From contig JAUJMY010000015.1 of the NCBI GenBank assembly GCA_030446625.1, positions 40,675 through 84,481 of the forward strand: a stretch of 43,807 nt of DNA, read 5' to 3'. Below are positions 16,787-27,119 of this stretch, piece by piece. Below the pieces are notes generated by a model, which made no database searches, had not been told where the DNA came from, and saw only the letters and a program-made list of their open reading frames with translations. This DNA is from Gaiellaceae bacterium. Lineage in GTDB: Bacteria; Actinomycetota; Thermoleophilia; Gaiellales; Gaiellaceae. A program made the translations under genes and the position numbers. Position 1 is the first letter of the stretch. Every line of letters begins with the position of its first letter.

Positions 16787-19700
16787 ACGACGTCCTGATG
16801 TGGTACCCGAGCACGTGGTTCGGGTTGCGTCTAAGGATGACTCGGACGCGGCTCGAGTAGCGAAGCTTTCCGTCCTTCGCCATGATCCGTCCGACGGAGC
16901 GGTCGAACGACTGTTCAATCGGGAGTGTTTTGTCCTTCGATCCGCGGAGCCATCTGGCGATGCGGCCGCTGTGTACCAGCATCGCACCGGAGATCGCGTC
17001 TTCTGCCAGCGCGCGGTTTGTGAACGTCGAGACCTCCACCTTGCCGCTGTTCTTGAGACGCGCGCGGAGGAAACTGTTGCTCTTACCGACGTGGTCTCGA
17101 AGCGTGTGGCCGCGCTTAAGCGCGGGCGTGCTCTCGTGCGCCTTGAGACCGCCGCCGGGTACTAGGCGCGTTCGCGCCGGACCCGACTTGCCGCTGCCGA
17201 TGCGGAGGATCTTCTTTCCGCTTGAAAGAACGAGATCAGCGATTGCCTTGCCGCCGCCGAGCTCTTGGAGACCGTAGACCCGCTCGTAGTACTCCTCCGG
17301 GCAGACCCACTTCTTCTTCCCGCGAAGGAGCTCGAGGCCAGATCGGTGCTTCCACGAAAGCCGCACCTTCAAGAGACACGCGATGTGACCGTCGAGCTCG
17401 ACGAAGCTGATGGGGTTCCCGCCTGCGAAGCTGTAGCGGTTCTGCGTCAGCGGGTCCTCGGCCAGATCGATGTCGTCAAACGCGTCGTGGAACATGTCGC
17501 GCTGCAAGAAGCGCCCAACGCCGGGCGAGAAGCGGCGCGCGCCCATGTCGATCGAGTTCGAGCCAGTGTCGAAGCGGCGGTCGTTGAAGCGGTAGGGGTT
17601 GAGCGGGTTCGGGATGCCCGTCCCGCCCTTCAGTGACTCGTTCTTGCTCGTCAGCTGGCTGTCCTCATCGCCGTAGGGCTTGTAGCCGTAGGCGGCCTTC
17701 GCCTGCCCGGCGAGTCCGACGAGCAGCGAGACGTCGCCGTGCACGTTGCGGCCGTAGCTGAAGCGGTCCGTCTGCCCGCCCGCCTCGGCGTTGCTCATCG
17801 CGACTCGCTCCTCGAAGACGTCGTAGCTGTAGCTCTTCGTGCGCTGGAGTACGCCCGCGCCGTCCTCGTGGCGCTCCTCGGCGACGGCGCCGCCGAGGCC
17901 GAGGTAGCTGAAGAGCGTCTTGCGGGTCGAGCTGCCCTGCGTCTCCTTCTGCCAGGAGACGCGATCGAGGGCATCAGAGACGTAGTCGGCGCTACCGGTC
18001 GGCGTCGAGTTCGCGTAGCGGCGCACGCTCTGGAGGCGGTTCAGGTGGTCGTAGGCGTAGTCCTCGCGCAGGTTGCCCGAGACGGAGGCGCCGGCGGCTG
18101 GGTTGCAGTCCTCCTTCGTGCCGGCCGCGGTCGTCGTGCAATCGAGGTTGCCGTCCGAGTCGTAGAAGAAGTTCGAGGTGCTCCCGCCCTCGGTCAGCTT
18201 GCGGAGCTGCTGGCCGAGGTACTCGTACTTGCGCGCGACCGTGCCGTCGACCGTCTCCGTATGGACGTTCCCGGCCTCGTCGAGGCCGAAGACGGTAGTG
18301 GAGGTCGTCCCGCCGCGCTCCGTCTTCTCCTCGATCAGCCGCTCTCGCGCGTCGTAGAGGTAGCTCGTCGCGCAGTCGGCGCTGCGGCAGGGAGCGTCCG
18401 TGTCGGGGCCGGCGAGGCGGAAGACGTCCCGCGTCTGGTGCCCGTTCAGGTAGCGGCCGTCCAGGTCCTCGTAGGAGAGGGTGTGCGACTCGAGCAGCTC
18501 GCCGGCGCCGTTGGTCGTCTTCAGCGTCTTCAGGTCGCCGGAGAGGTAGTAGCTCCACTCGGTCTTCTGCTTCACCGCCCAGCCGCTGACGGGGTCGCGG
18601 CGCTGCACCTCGCGGAACTTCTCCCTGCCGCTCGGGAAGTACTCGCTGACGACGACCCAGTCGCCCTCGGCGCTGCGCTCGGCGTCATAGGTGACCTGGT
18701 CGGCGAGGTCGTAGTAGAAGTCGTGCTTCTTGCCGGCCTTGAGGAGCGTCCCGTCGGTCGCCTCCTCGCCGTTCTCCTCGCGCGTCGCGACGTTGCCGTT
18801 CAGGTCGTAGCCGTAGCTCGTGAAGCTCCAGTTCGTCGAACCCTTCTTCTGGTGGCGGACTTTCGCGCGCTGGTCGAAGGCATCCCAGCTTGCCTCGACG
18901 TCGATTCCCGCCTCGTCCGGCGAGACGACGCCCTGGCCCTCGTCGGCCTTCGTCAGGTTGTTGTTCGCGTCGTAGCGGTAGGTCGAGCCGAGGCCTTTGC
19001 GGTCGGTCGCGCGCTGCAGCTGTCCGTCTGCGTAGTAGCTCCACCGCAGCTCCTGGGAGAGGTCGAGCTCGTCCACAGCGAGCTTGTTCGGCACGCGGCT
19101 TTGCTGCCAGCCCTCCGCCGTGTAGTCGAAGTGCACCTTCGGGTTCACACCGTCGAAGGAGCTTCGGATCCAGCCGGCGTCGAAGTAGCTGAGGCTGGTC
19201 TTGCGATCGCCGGCGATCCCCGCGGGCGTCTCGCTCTCCACCGGGAGAGAGACGCTTTCGAGGTTTCCGTTCGCGTCGTACGCGCGGTGCACGTATGTCC
19301 GCGTCTCGCCCGTCTGGTACGGGAGCGCCACCTTGACGAGCTGGTTCTCCTCGTCGTACGAGTACTCGCTCGCGAGCGTCGTCAACGCCGCGTCCACCGC
19401 ACGCGGCGACCGTTCGCGCACGAGGTTGCGATTGCGGTCGTACTCGAGCCTCGTCGTCAGCAGGCGGTACGACCCGTCGGCCTTCTTCTCGAAGGGCTGC
19501 TTGATCTCGACAACCTCGCCCAGCTCGTTGAGGATGCGTGACTGCTTCGTGCCGCTGGCGTCGGTCGCGCCGACCAGGTCGTCGTTCGGGTCGTACTCGA
19601 CTGCCTGCGCGTGCCCGAGCGGGTCGGTCTCGCTGACGGCGCGGTGGGCATCGTCGTAGGCGTAGCGCGTCGTGTGCGCAGGCGGTGTCGCCGAGCAGTC

Positions 19701-22700
19701 GGCGGGCGCGTTGTCGAGATTGGCCTTCGGTCGGACGAGCCAGCGCAGATCGCCGGCGAGGTCGTAGCAGCGGTGCGTCTTGCGAACTCCACCGTCGCCC
19801 GAGTAGCGCTCCTCGCTGACAACGCGGTCGAGCAGGTCGTACTGGTACTGGATGACGAAGTCGTCAGGATTCGAGGTCGAGACACCCTTCGGCAGGGTCA
19901 GCCGCTTCGGCCGCCCGGCGGCGTCGTATTCGAGCTTCGTGCGCTCGCCGTCGCGGTCGACGGAGCGGTCCGGGCCGGTCTCGAGCGTCTGGCGGTCCAT
20001 GGCGTCGTATTCGCCAGTCGTTCGCGCGCCCGCCGCGCTATAGCCGTAGCCGTAGTGCGGGGCGATCTGGGCGACCAGGTTGTCGTTCGCGTCATAGTCG
20101 GCCGCGCTCCAGATCAACTGTCCACGCTCCAGCTCGGTCGACTTCGGAGCTGATTGACGGCCAAGTCGGTGGAAGCTGTCGTAGTCGAAGAACGATCTGT
20201 AGGCGCGCTCGTCGCTGCCGGAGTACCGCTGGTGCACGCCGTCCTGGACCCAGCGCAGCAGCCCGTCGGTGTCGTAGCCAAAGGTCGTCGCGTGCTCGTT
20301 GGCGTCGACGATCCGCTGCGGGAAGCCGTTCGCGTCGTAGAGCTCGAACCGTGTCTTGTAGTCATCGGCGGTGGCGGTCGCCGTTCCGTTCGGCTCGGTT
20401 GTCGCCGCGAGCGTCCCGTTGGCGTTGTAGTCGTGATCGGTGACGCCGCCCTCGGGGTCGGTGACGGTGTCGAGGTTCCCGTTCGTGTCGTGGGCGAAGA
20501 TCCACTGGTAGTCGTCCGCGATCGCCGTCGTCGCCATCCCGTTCGGGTCGGTCTTCCTGGCGAGCTGGCTGATGTGCGGGATCGCGCGGCCGGTCTTCCA
20601 GTTGGCGGCGACGTCCCTTGTCGAGCCGTCCGCGTCTTTGACCTCGACGTTCTGGTACTCGAGCTTCGTGTGGCTCAGGACATCGTCCTCGACTCCTGCC
20701 AGCTTCCGGTCGGTTAGGACCTTCTCGTCCGTCAGGTAGCCGTTCGCGTTGTAGGCGTACTCGGTGTAGGCGCCACTCGGCTCGGTGACCTTCGTGACGC
20801 GGCGAGCTGCCCAGGCGACGAGCGTGGCCTCGCCCTTCGGATTGGTGATGTTCGTGACCTTGCCCTCGGTGTCGTAGGCGTACTTCGACGCGCGCGCGAG
20901 TGGCTCCGTCACCGTCGTAACGCGGTTGACGGTGTCGTAGGCAAAGTCCGTCTTCGAGCCCGCACGGTCGGTGCGCGAGGCCAGCTTCCAGCGGCTCTCG
21001 CCGTTGCCGGGTCCGAGGTAGGCGAACGTCGTCTCGTTGCGCCGCGGGTCGATCACGCTGAAGAGACGTGTCGACTGGTTGGACGTGCGTGCGTTCGGGT
21101 TCTGACGCGCGACGGGATCGGTGATCGCGGGCCCGGAGCCGTCTGAGGTCGTGTAGGTGAAGACGAAGCTTCGGTCGGCGAGATAGGAACCGTCGGCCTT
21201 TGTGCCGCCGCGCTGCGTCAGGCGCAGCAGGTTCCCGTCCTCGTAGTAGTCGAAGTGGAGGACGCTGCCGCTGTGGTCGGTGATCCGCTCGATCTTGCCG
21301 CGAACGTGGGCCTTCTTCGCCTCGGCCTTCGAATAGAAGTCGAGGGCGAAGCTGCGATTCTCGGCGTCGGTGACCTTCGTGATCCGCTTCTTCGGCCCGC
21401 CCGGATCCTCGCCGGGAGGCGTCAGCTCGAGCGTGAAGGCGAGCTCGTTGCCGTTCTTGTCGCGGACGAACGTCGGATAGCCGTCCTTGTCGTAGAAGAA
21501 GGTCACCCGGTCCGGCCGCGTGAGCGCCCAGTAGCGCGGGTTGTCGGCGTCGGTTGCCTGGTAGCGGCGCAGGAAGAGATGGACGCCGTCGGGCTCGTGA
21601 TACGTGAGTCCGTCGTTGGACGTGAACCGGTGCGTCGTCCCGTCGCCGTCGGTCAGCTCGATGTACTTGTTCGAGCGCCCGGCGATCTCGTCCGCCTTGT
21701 TCGGGTGGATGTCGATTGGGTTGCCGAAGCGGGTCAGGCTCGAGATCGAGAGCGAGAAGTTGTTGCCGGCCGGGCACTCGCACTTACGCTCGAGCGCGTT
21801 GTACGTGAGGTCGAGGACCGTGGCCAGGCCGCGGCCGGGGGCCTCGAACGGCGTCCAGCGGACGATCGAGTTGCCGTTCGCGACGTTCACGGCGTGCTGC
21901 ATCCCGGCGCCGAGCTCCTCGCCGACGTAGTGGTAGTAGCGCTCGAGGCCAAGCGCCTCGCGCACGAGCGTCTTGTTCACGATCACGGGGTTGTCGAGCG
22001 GGCGGTTGCCCTTGTCGGCGAAGAAGCCGCCACCTGTGCCCTTGTCGAAGAGGTCGATTCGCAGCAGGTACTGCGAGCGGGTGACGCCGTCTGCGAGCGC
22101 CGGCGCGGTGGCCACGATCTTGACGTCGCTCGCCGTCGCGCCCGGAGCGAGATCGGCTGGGAGCGCCGACTCAGCGACCTCGGCCGCATAGACCGGCTTT
22201 CCGTCTGCCCCGAGCTCGGGCTCTACCCACCGCGCGCGCACGACGACGTCGGCCGCCCGCCAGGTTGCGGTGCTGTTGTTCTTCACGTCAACGAGGACGC
22301 CGTAGGTCTGCTTCTCGTCGGCGTTCAGCGGCACCGGCGTCTTCGCCGTCAGCGTCGCCGCATACTTCGCCGTGCCTGCGTTCGAGACCGTGACCGAGAC
22401 CGGCTCAGACGTCGTCTCCTTCCCGCCGGAGTCGTACGCCTTCGCCGTCAGCGTATGGACGTCGTCGTAGACGGGGTCGGCCGCGTTCTTCGTGTCGAGC
22501 GAGCCCGTGTAGGGCGGCGTCGTGTCCTCGTCGAAGCGGACGCCGTCGACGTAGAACTCGACTCGCGAAACCTGCAGATCGTCAAAGCCCGTCGCGGTCA
22601 CGCTGACAGTTCCGCCGACCGCTGGCTTCTGCCCGGTGCCGGCGTCGTAGCGCGAGCGCACCTGGGTGGGCGTGAGCACGCGGTTGTAGAGCGCCGCGTC

Positions 22701-25700
22701 GTCGATCGTGATGTCCTGCGCGATGTTCGTCGCGATGTAGGCGGGTGCCGTCGTGGACGTCGTCAGCGTCGCCGCCGAAAGCGCCGCGCTCTTCACCTGA
22801 ACGCCGTTCACGTACAGCCGCAGCTCGGCGCCGTCGTAGGTGCCGACTAGGTGAAGTTTCCCCGGCGTCACAAGCGCTGTCGCGAACACTTGCGTCCCCG
22901 CCTTGTTGATCGCCCACTGAGCCTGCTGCTCGCCCTTCGAGGTACGGCAAACGGCGAGCATCCAGCCGCCGGAGTTAGGCCAGTTGCGCGACAGTACGCG
23001 GTTGCAGCCGCTCTTTGTCAGCGAGTAGCTGACGAACGCCTCGGCCGTGATCACCGAGCCCAGCTCGGTCGTCGGCAAGCTGCTGATCGTGACCCCGCCG
23101 TCCGTCGAAGCGTCGGCGAAGAGAACGGACGTGTCGGTCTCAGCCGCGAGCAGGCTCGCCTGGCCAAGGGTGTAGCTGCCGCCGTAGGAGCCGTTGCGTG
23201 TTCCACCGCCATCGCCTTCGACGGATGAGTCGACAGCCTCGGCGGTCGGGTCTTCTCCGATTCCGCCGCTCGTCTCCCCCAGACGCCAGTAGGCGCTGGG
23301 TAGATCGGCCCGCACGCCGTCGGGGTACTTCCCGTTGGGCGACCCGATCGCTGTGCGCGGTGCGGCCGAGTTCGAGACGACGACCTCGACGCCGGTCGAC
23401 ATCGTCGTCGCATTGCCGGCGTCGTCGTGCGCCGTCGCCGTGAGCGTGCGCGTTCCCTGCACGATGCCGCTCGTGTTCCAGATGATCTCGAACGGCGGCG
23501 CGGTGTCGACCCCGATCGAGCTTCCGTTGGCGAAGAACTCGACCTTGTCGACGCGCCCATCGTCGGACGCGGCCGCTGCCACTGTGACGTTGCCACTGAC
23601 GGTGGCGCCAGGAACCGGCGCGGAGATGGAGACGGTCGGGCCGAGCGCCTGGTTGCCGTCGGAGTAGGCGACCTCGAGCTTCGGTCGCAACTCCGGCGCC
23701 AGCGCGTAGTCGTCAGCCGCATACCAGAACGACCGGCCGGGCGCGAGCGTGTCGTCAGCGAGCTTGAGCAGCACGCCGAGGTTCGGCGAATCGCCCGCGA
23801 CCCACTTGCGGACGAGCGCGGTGATGTCGAAGCGGTCCCAACCCGCGGCATCACCCGCGGCATGGGCCAGGGAGGCAGCGGCCGTAGACTCGAAGTCGCC
23901 GCCGAGCGTGGCCCATTTCAGGCCGGCCTCCGTCTCGTACCAGGTTGCGCCGTCACCCTTGCACTGCGAAGTCCCCGACCCCTCGCTCCAGGCGGCCTCG
24001 ACGCCGTGGACGTCTACCGTCGACGCTGCTGGCACCGGCTCTCCGTGCCAGAGCGAGAGCGTGGCCGAGGCGACGGTGGCGTCCGCGGGAACGTCGCGCA
24101 GGTCGAAGCCGATCAACGGCCGGTGGCGCGCCGTTTCGGTAGCGCCGATCCAAAGCTTCGCCTCGCTGCCGTAGTTGGCGCAGTTGACCGAGCCGCTGAT
24201 GAACGCGATCTCCGTGCCCTCGCCGCGCGCTCCGTCCGGCTGTAGCGTCTTCCGCGCCTCGCCGGCGGCCGGAAGGCTGATTGTCTGCTCGTTCGACGGG
24301 TCCGCGTTCGCGACGACCTTGTAGGTGAAGCTCGTCGACGGCGCAGCGGTCGTATCGCGGTATGAGGTGACACCCGCCGAGCCGATCGTCGCCAGCAACG
24401 TTGAGCTGGAGGGGGCGAAGTTGGCCGTGCGTGAGCGGTGGATCTCGTACTTCTGAAACGGAGCGCCCGAGGGGCCGCTGTAGCGCGACCACCTCAGCTC
24501 GGCGCCGTTCGAGCGCACCGTCTCGGGGGCGTACAGGACGACCGCGTCCGAGTACGTCACCTCAAGTTTTGGCCGAAGCTCCGCCGCGCCCGTATAGCGC
24601 CTTCCGACGAGGCCAGGACCGCTCGCCGACAGCGGTTCGGTGCTCCGCTTGAGCAGGAATCCGTGGTTCGAGCTCGTGCCCCCGACCCAAGCGCCAACTG
24701 CGCCGGTGACGTCCCAACTCAGCCACTGGTTGGCATGTGGCGGAGCGGGCAAGGTGGAGCTCGAGAGCGGCGTCGCGGCGAAGTCGAGGTCGGCCGTCCG
24801 CGACGCGGTCGACCACGCCTTCGTCATCCGGTGCGCGTCGATTTGGTGACTCTTGCCACCGCAATGGCCAGGGTCCGAAGCCACGAGACACCAGCCGTCG
24901 TAGAAGAGCCTTAGGTCGGCCTTGGTGACGACTGCGCCGGCCGGAACCGACGACAGATCGAACTGGAGCGCGCCGCGCCACCAGCCTCCGTTGTCGACGC
25001 CAACATAGACGTGCTCGCCGACGGACGGCTGGCAGGTGCTGCAGACCGAGAAATTTGCGTCCTCGACCGTAGGCTGGATCGTGATCGTCGGGTCGAGAAG
25101 GACCGGGAACCGGCGGCCGGGTTCGCGCAGCCACTCCTCCTTGAGTGCGAGGTCGATCACGAACGCATCGTTCACCTGCGTCACCTCGAGCGAGGCGACG
25201 CCCGGCTCTGGCGGCCGTCCTTCACCGTCGCGCGCTGTCTCCGCGACCGTCGGCCGAGGCAACACGAACACCGGCTCGCTGTCGGTCGCGACGAAAAAGC
25301 CCCAGGAGCCATCGTTGAGACGATCCGCGCGAAGGCCGAATCCGCTGCCCGAGGTCAGCCTGAACCGATAACGAAGCGGCGCGTCGACACCGTGGAGAAT
25401 CAGCGTCTCCTTAACACCCTCCGGAAACAGGTCGTACTTCAGGTCGACGCCGGGGAAGATGTCCTTGTACAAGGCGCCCGTCGCCCGCCCGGCGACGGGC
25501 CGGCGTGCCGCGCCTTCGAGCGCGAGGAGGAAAGCCTTCCCGGAAACCTCGAAGCGAAGGAAGTTCTCCTCCAGCTCCGGCTTGAACTCGACCTTGAAGC
25601 TGTTCGCCTTGTTCGCAAGGGCGTATCCGGGGCGACTCGCCGGCACAAGCTGCGAATCGATCTCCTGCCACGCGCCGCGCTCGTTCCGGAAGTGGATCGA

Positions 25701-25967
25701 GCCCGTGAAGAGCGACGTGGTGAGGGTGCCGTCCGGGTTACGGAACGTCTTCGACGTTGCGGTCCGTCGCTCTGTTAGCTCGACGCGGTCGCCCTCGCTG
25801 GCTCGCGCCCGCTCCGCCGACAGCGCCCCGCCCGCGAACGGGATCGAACTCAACACCGCCAGCGTCAGCGCGAGCGTGATCTGGACGGCATCGATCAGCC
25901 GCGGATACGGCGGCCTCTTCGTCGTGCGCATTGTCGCGGTCCGAGCCCGCGCGGAGCTGCGGTGCAT
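16776..25967 (-). CDS. Sec-exported WapA-like Rhs/YD protein with C-terminal RNase A-like toxin
   Basis: A 3063-residue polymorphic toxin. In order: signal peptide (about 20-50, AVQITLALTLAVLSSIPFAG); DNRLRE-type domains at about 302-474 and 576-765 around a fibronectin-like region; Ig-like domain (about 772-860); LamG-like domain (about 892-1109); second Ig-like domain; CARDB-like domain (about 1207-1322); a long array of Rhs/YD repeats (about 1370-2845, many YDANGNL and YAYDDAHR units); and the core end NRYSFAGGNPISFVELDGH. The variable C-terminus of 202 residues carries an RNase A-like CdiA-CT fold: a His in DHVGKS, an Arg 11 residues later, and Thr and Tyr in TSYVI at the end. The ATG at 25967 has AGAAGGGG upstream. 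The protein should be released from the shell to cleave target-cell RNA. Confidence 0.9.
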   Translation of the reverse strand: MHRSSARARTATMRTTKRPPYPRLIDAVQITLALTLAVLSSIPFAGGALSAERARASEGDRVELTERRTATSKTFRNPDGTLTTSLFTGSIHFRNERGAWQEIDSQLVPASRPGYALANKANSFKVEFKPELEENFLRFEVSGKAFLLALEGAARRPVAGRATGALYKDIFPGVDLKYDLFPEGVKETLILHGVDAPLRYRFRLTSGSGFGLRADRLNDGSWGFFVATDSEPVFVLPRPTVAETARDGEGRPPEPGVASLEVTQVNDAFVIDLALKEEWLREPGRRFPVLLDPTITIQPTVEDANFSVCSTCQPSVGEHVYVGVDNGGWWRGALQFDLSSVPAGAVVTKADLRLFYDGWCLVASDPGHCGGKSHQIDAHRMTKAWSTASRTADLDFAATPLSSSTLPAPPHANQWLSWDVTGAVGAWVGGTSSNHGFLLKRSTEPLSASGPGLVGRRYTGAAELRPKLEVTYSDAVVLYAPETVRSNGAELRWSRYSGPSGAPFQKYEIHRSRTANFAPSSSTLLATIGSAGVTSYRDTTAAPSTSFTYKVVANADPSNEQTISLPAAGEARKTLQPDGARGEGTEIAFISGSVNCANYGSEAKLWIGATETARHRPLIGFDLRDVPADATVASATLSLWHGEPVPAASTVDVHGVEAAWSEGSGTSQCKGDGATWYETEAGLKWATLGGDFESTAAASLAHAAGDAAGWDRFDITALVRKWVAGDSPNLGVLLKLADDTLAPGRSFWYAADDYALAPELRPKLEVAYSDGNQALGPTVSISAPVPGATVSGNVTVAAAASDDGRVDKVEFFANGSSIGVDTAPPFEIIWNTSGIVQGTRTLTATAHDDAGNATTMSTGVEVVVSNSAAPRTAIGSPNGKYPDGVRADLPSAYWRLGETSGGIGEDPTAEAVDSSVEGDGGGTRNGSYGGSYTLGQASLLAAETDTSVLFADASTDGGVTISSLPTTELGSVITAEAFVSYSLTKSGCNRVLSRNWPNSGGWMLAVCRTSKGEQQAQWAINKAGTQVFATALVTPGKLHLVGTYDGAELRLYVNGVQVKSAALSAATLTTSTTAPAYIATNIAQDITIDDAALYNRVLTPTQVRSRYDAGTGQKPAVGGTVSVTATGFDDLQVSRVEFYVDGVRFDEDTTPPYTGSLDTKNAADPVYDDVHTLTAKAYDSGGKETTSEPVSVTVSNAGTAKYAATLTAKTPVPLNADEKQTYGVLVDVKNNSTATWRAADVVVRARWVEPELGADGKPVYAAEVAESALPADLAPGATASDVKIVATAPALADGVTRSQYLLRIDLFDKGTGGGFFADKGNRPLDNPVIVNKTLVREALGLERYYHYVGEELGAGMQHAVNVANGNSIVRWTPFEAPGRGLATVLDLTYNALERKCECPAGNNFSLSISSLTRFGNPIDIHPNKADEIAGRSNKYIELTDGDGTTHRFTSNDGLTYHEPDGVHLFLRRYQATDADNPRYWALTRPDRVTFFYDKDGYPTFVRDKNGNELAFTLELTPPGEDPGGPKKRITKVTDAENRSFALDFYSKAEAKKAHVRGKIERITDHSGSVLHFDYYEDGNLLRLTQRGGTKADGSYLADRSFVFTYTTSDGSGPAITDPVARQNPNARTSNQSTRLFSVIDPRRNETTFAYLGPGNGESRWKLASRTDRAGSKTDFAYDTVNRVTTVTEPLARASKYAYDTEGKVTNITNPKGEATLVAWAARRVTKVTEPSGAYTEYAYNANGYLTDEKVLTDRKLAGVEDDVLSHTKLEYQNVEVKDADGSTRDVAANWKTGRAIPHISQLARKTDPNGMATTAIADDYQWIFAHDTNGNLDTVTDPEGGVTDHDYNANGTLAATTEPNGTATATADDYKTRFELYDANGFPQRIVDANEHATTFGYDTDGLLRWVQDGVHQRYSGSDERAYRSFFDYDSFHRLGRQSAPKSTELERGQLIWSAADYDANDNLVAQIAPHYGYGYSAAGARTTGEYDAMDRQTLETGPDRSVDRDGERTKLEYDAAGRPKRLTLPKGVSTSNPDDFVIQYQYDLLDRVVSEERYSGDGGVRKTHRCYDLAGDLRWLVRPKANLDNAPADCSATPPAHTTRYAYDDAHRAVSETDPLGHAQAVEYDPNDDLVGATDASGTKQSRILNELGEVVEIKQPFEKKADGSYRLLTTRLEYDRNRNLVRERSPRAVDAALTTLASEYSYDEENQLVKVALPYQTGETRTYVHRAYDANGNLESVSLPVESETPAGIAGDRKTSLSYFDAGWIRSSFDGVNPKVHFDYTAEGWQQSRVPNKLAVDELDLSQELRWSYYADGQLQRATDRKGLGSTYRYDANNNLTKADEGQGVVSPDEAGIDVEASWDAFDQRAKVRHQKKGSTNWSFTSYGYDLNGNVATREENGEEATDGTLLKAGKKHDFYYDLADQVTYDAERSAEGDWVVVSEYFPSGREKFREVQRRDPVSGWAVKQKTEWSYYLSGDLKTLKTTNGAGELLESHTLSYEDLDGRYLNGHQTRDVFRLAGPDTDAPCRSADCATSYLYDARERLIEEKTERGGTTSTTVFGLDEAGNVHTETVDGTVARKYEYLGQQLRKLTEGGSTSNFFYDSDGNLDCTTTAAGTKEDCNPAAGASVSGNLREDYAYDHLNRLQSVRRYANSTPTGSADYVSDALDRVSWQKETQGSSTRKTLFSYLGLGGAVAEERHEDGAGVLQRTKSYSYDVFEERVAMSNAEAGGQTDRFSYGRNVHGDVSLLVGLAGQAKAAYGYKPYGDEDSQLTSKNESLKGGTGIPNPLNPYRFNDRRFDTGSNSIDMGARRFSPGVGRFLQRDMFHDAFDDIDLAEDPLTQNRYSFAGGNPISFVELDGHIACLLKVRLSWKHRSGLELLRGKKKWVCPEEYYERVYGLQELGGGKAIADLVLSSGKKILRIGSGKSGPARTRLVPGGGLKAHESTPALKRGHTLRDHVGKSNSFLRARLKNSGKVEVSTFTNRALAEDAISGAMLVHSGRIARWLRGSKDKTLPIEQSFDRSVGRIMAKDGKLRYSSRVRVILRRNPNHVLGYHIRTSYVI

Positions 25968-26057
25968 GGTTGGCCCCTTCTGTTCGATAGCGAAGAGGCC
26001 GGCCGCATAACGGGCCCCGTCTGTTCTCGGTCGCCGGAGCTTCGCCTCCGGCTGCAA

Positions 26058-26232
26058 GTGCGCCGCTTTTAAACCTCGCAGCGGCGTCGGCCAAGGCCGC
26101 GCGCCGGCACTTACACCAGCAGATACACCAGATGGCCAAGGCCGCTACACCACGAAGTACCCTGCAATGGGTCTAAAATAGCTGCCTGTTGGCAGCAGAG
26201 TCTAGCCACGCACGCCTCCTGGCGAGGCAGCC
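26058..26232. promoter_or_regulatory. Divergent control region of rhs and the LuxR gene
   Basis: TACACCA occurs three times (26112-26118, 26124-26130, 26146-26152) and GGCCAAGGCCGC twice, between the divergent rhs and LuxR-type genes. GCTGCC-TGTT-GGCAGC (26181-26196) and GCCTC-CTGGC-GAGGC (26214-26228) form small hairpins, the second covering the LuxR ribosome-binding area. TAAAAT at 26174-26179 could be a -10 box for the rightward gene. The repeats are candidate operators, possibly for the LuxR-type protein itself. Confidence 0.4.
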
Positions 26233-27009
26233 TTGAGCGCGGTCGACCTCCACGAGGACCTGCGACGGCTCGTCGTCGAGCGGCGCGAGTGCGCCCGCGG
26301 CCTGCGAACTGCGGTAGAGGCAGTTCCGCAGCCGAATCTGTGCGCGGCACTGCGCGCGGTTGGCGAGCGACTTCCGGTCGCGGTGTCTGTCGACCTCGCG
26401 ACCATCCGCGTTGCAGATGAAGGCGGGAAACTCCACCTGGTCGCAGCGAGCGGCTGTCCTACGAGCGAAGTGCGAACGCGTGCTTTCGAACCTCTTCAGC
26501 TTGAACTCGCGAGGATGCTCGTCGCTTCGGGTGCACTTGCGCGTCACGCCGCAGCGGTTGGAATCCAGTGGGTTGACGTCCGCTGGATCGGCGGGCCAGA
26601 CCCTCCGATCGGGACGATCCTCGTCGGGACGCGGACTGAGCGGCGACCAACGATGACCGATCTCGACGTTCTGTCGCAGGTTGCGGTCCGGCTCGCGGAC
26701 AAGCTCGCTCACGCCGACCGCAGCGCCTCGAGGCTCCGAGCATGCTCGGTCGAACTCGCACGCGCGGCGGAGCCGCATGGCGCCGTCGCGGCCGTAAACG
26801 GACCGGTTGCGGTGCTGCGCCCGCGCGAGCGCGAGATCCTTGACTTGTACGCAGATGGGTTGTGTACGGGTGAGGTCGCCGAGCTGCTCGTGATTTCACC
26901 GCACACGGTTCTAACGCACGTGAAGTCCGCTCTTCGGAGGCTTGGTGTGAGCTCGCGTGCCGAGGCGGCGCGACTCGTCCGCGCGAACCAGATGCTCCAG
27001 CTTCTCTAA
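26233..27009 (+). CDS. LuxR-type transcriptional regulator with N-terminal sensory domain
   Basis: A 258-residue regulator. The C-terminus (about 198-255) is a LuxR/FixJ helix-turn-helix (LRPREREILDLYADGLCTGE, ELLVISPHTVLTHVKSALRR, LGVSSRAEA). The N-terminal 170 residues have a GAF-like alpha/beta pattern (VAVSVDLATIRVAD, GKLHLVAASG, IGTILVGTRTERRPTM, LDVLSQVAVRLADKL), so it probably senses a small ligand; no phosphoacceptor receiver domain is present. It starts at a TTG behind GAGGC. It is divergent from the giant rhs gene with 265 bp between starts, which makes control of rhs a reasonable guess. Confidence 0.8.
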   Translation: MSAVDLHEDLRRLVVERRECARGLRTAVEAVPQPNLCAALRAVGERLPVAVSVDLATIRVADEGGKLHLVAASGCPTSEVRTRAFEPLQLELARMLVASGALARHAAAVGIQWVDVRWIGGPDPPIGTILVGTRTERRPTMTDLDVLSQVAVRLADKLAHADRSASRLRACSVELARAAEPHGAVAAVNGPVAVLRPREREILDLYADGLCTGEVAELLVISPHTVLTHVKSALRRLGVSSRAEAARLVRANQMLQLL

Positions 27010-27119
27010 CGGGTGCGGCTCATATCGGAGCACCCGCTGATGGACTCGGGAAGCTCCCTCGTCTTCGCTCCGGGCTTGGCGAAACGGCACTGGTCGTACG
27101 CGCCGGGGTTGGGCGCGGA

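Noticed and set aside
17739..19541. 600-residue plus-strand ORF inside rhs
   Set aside because: It is antisense to the Rhs repeats and mirrors their codon pattern; composition is Val/Arg/Leu filler with no domain.
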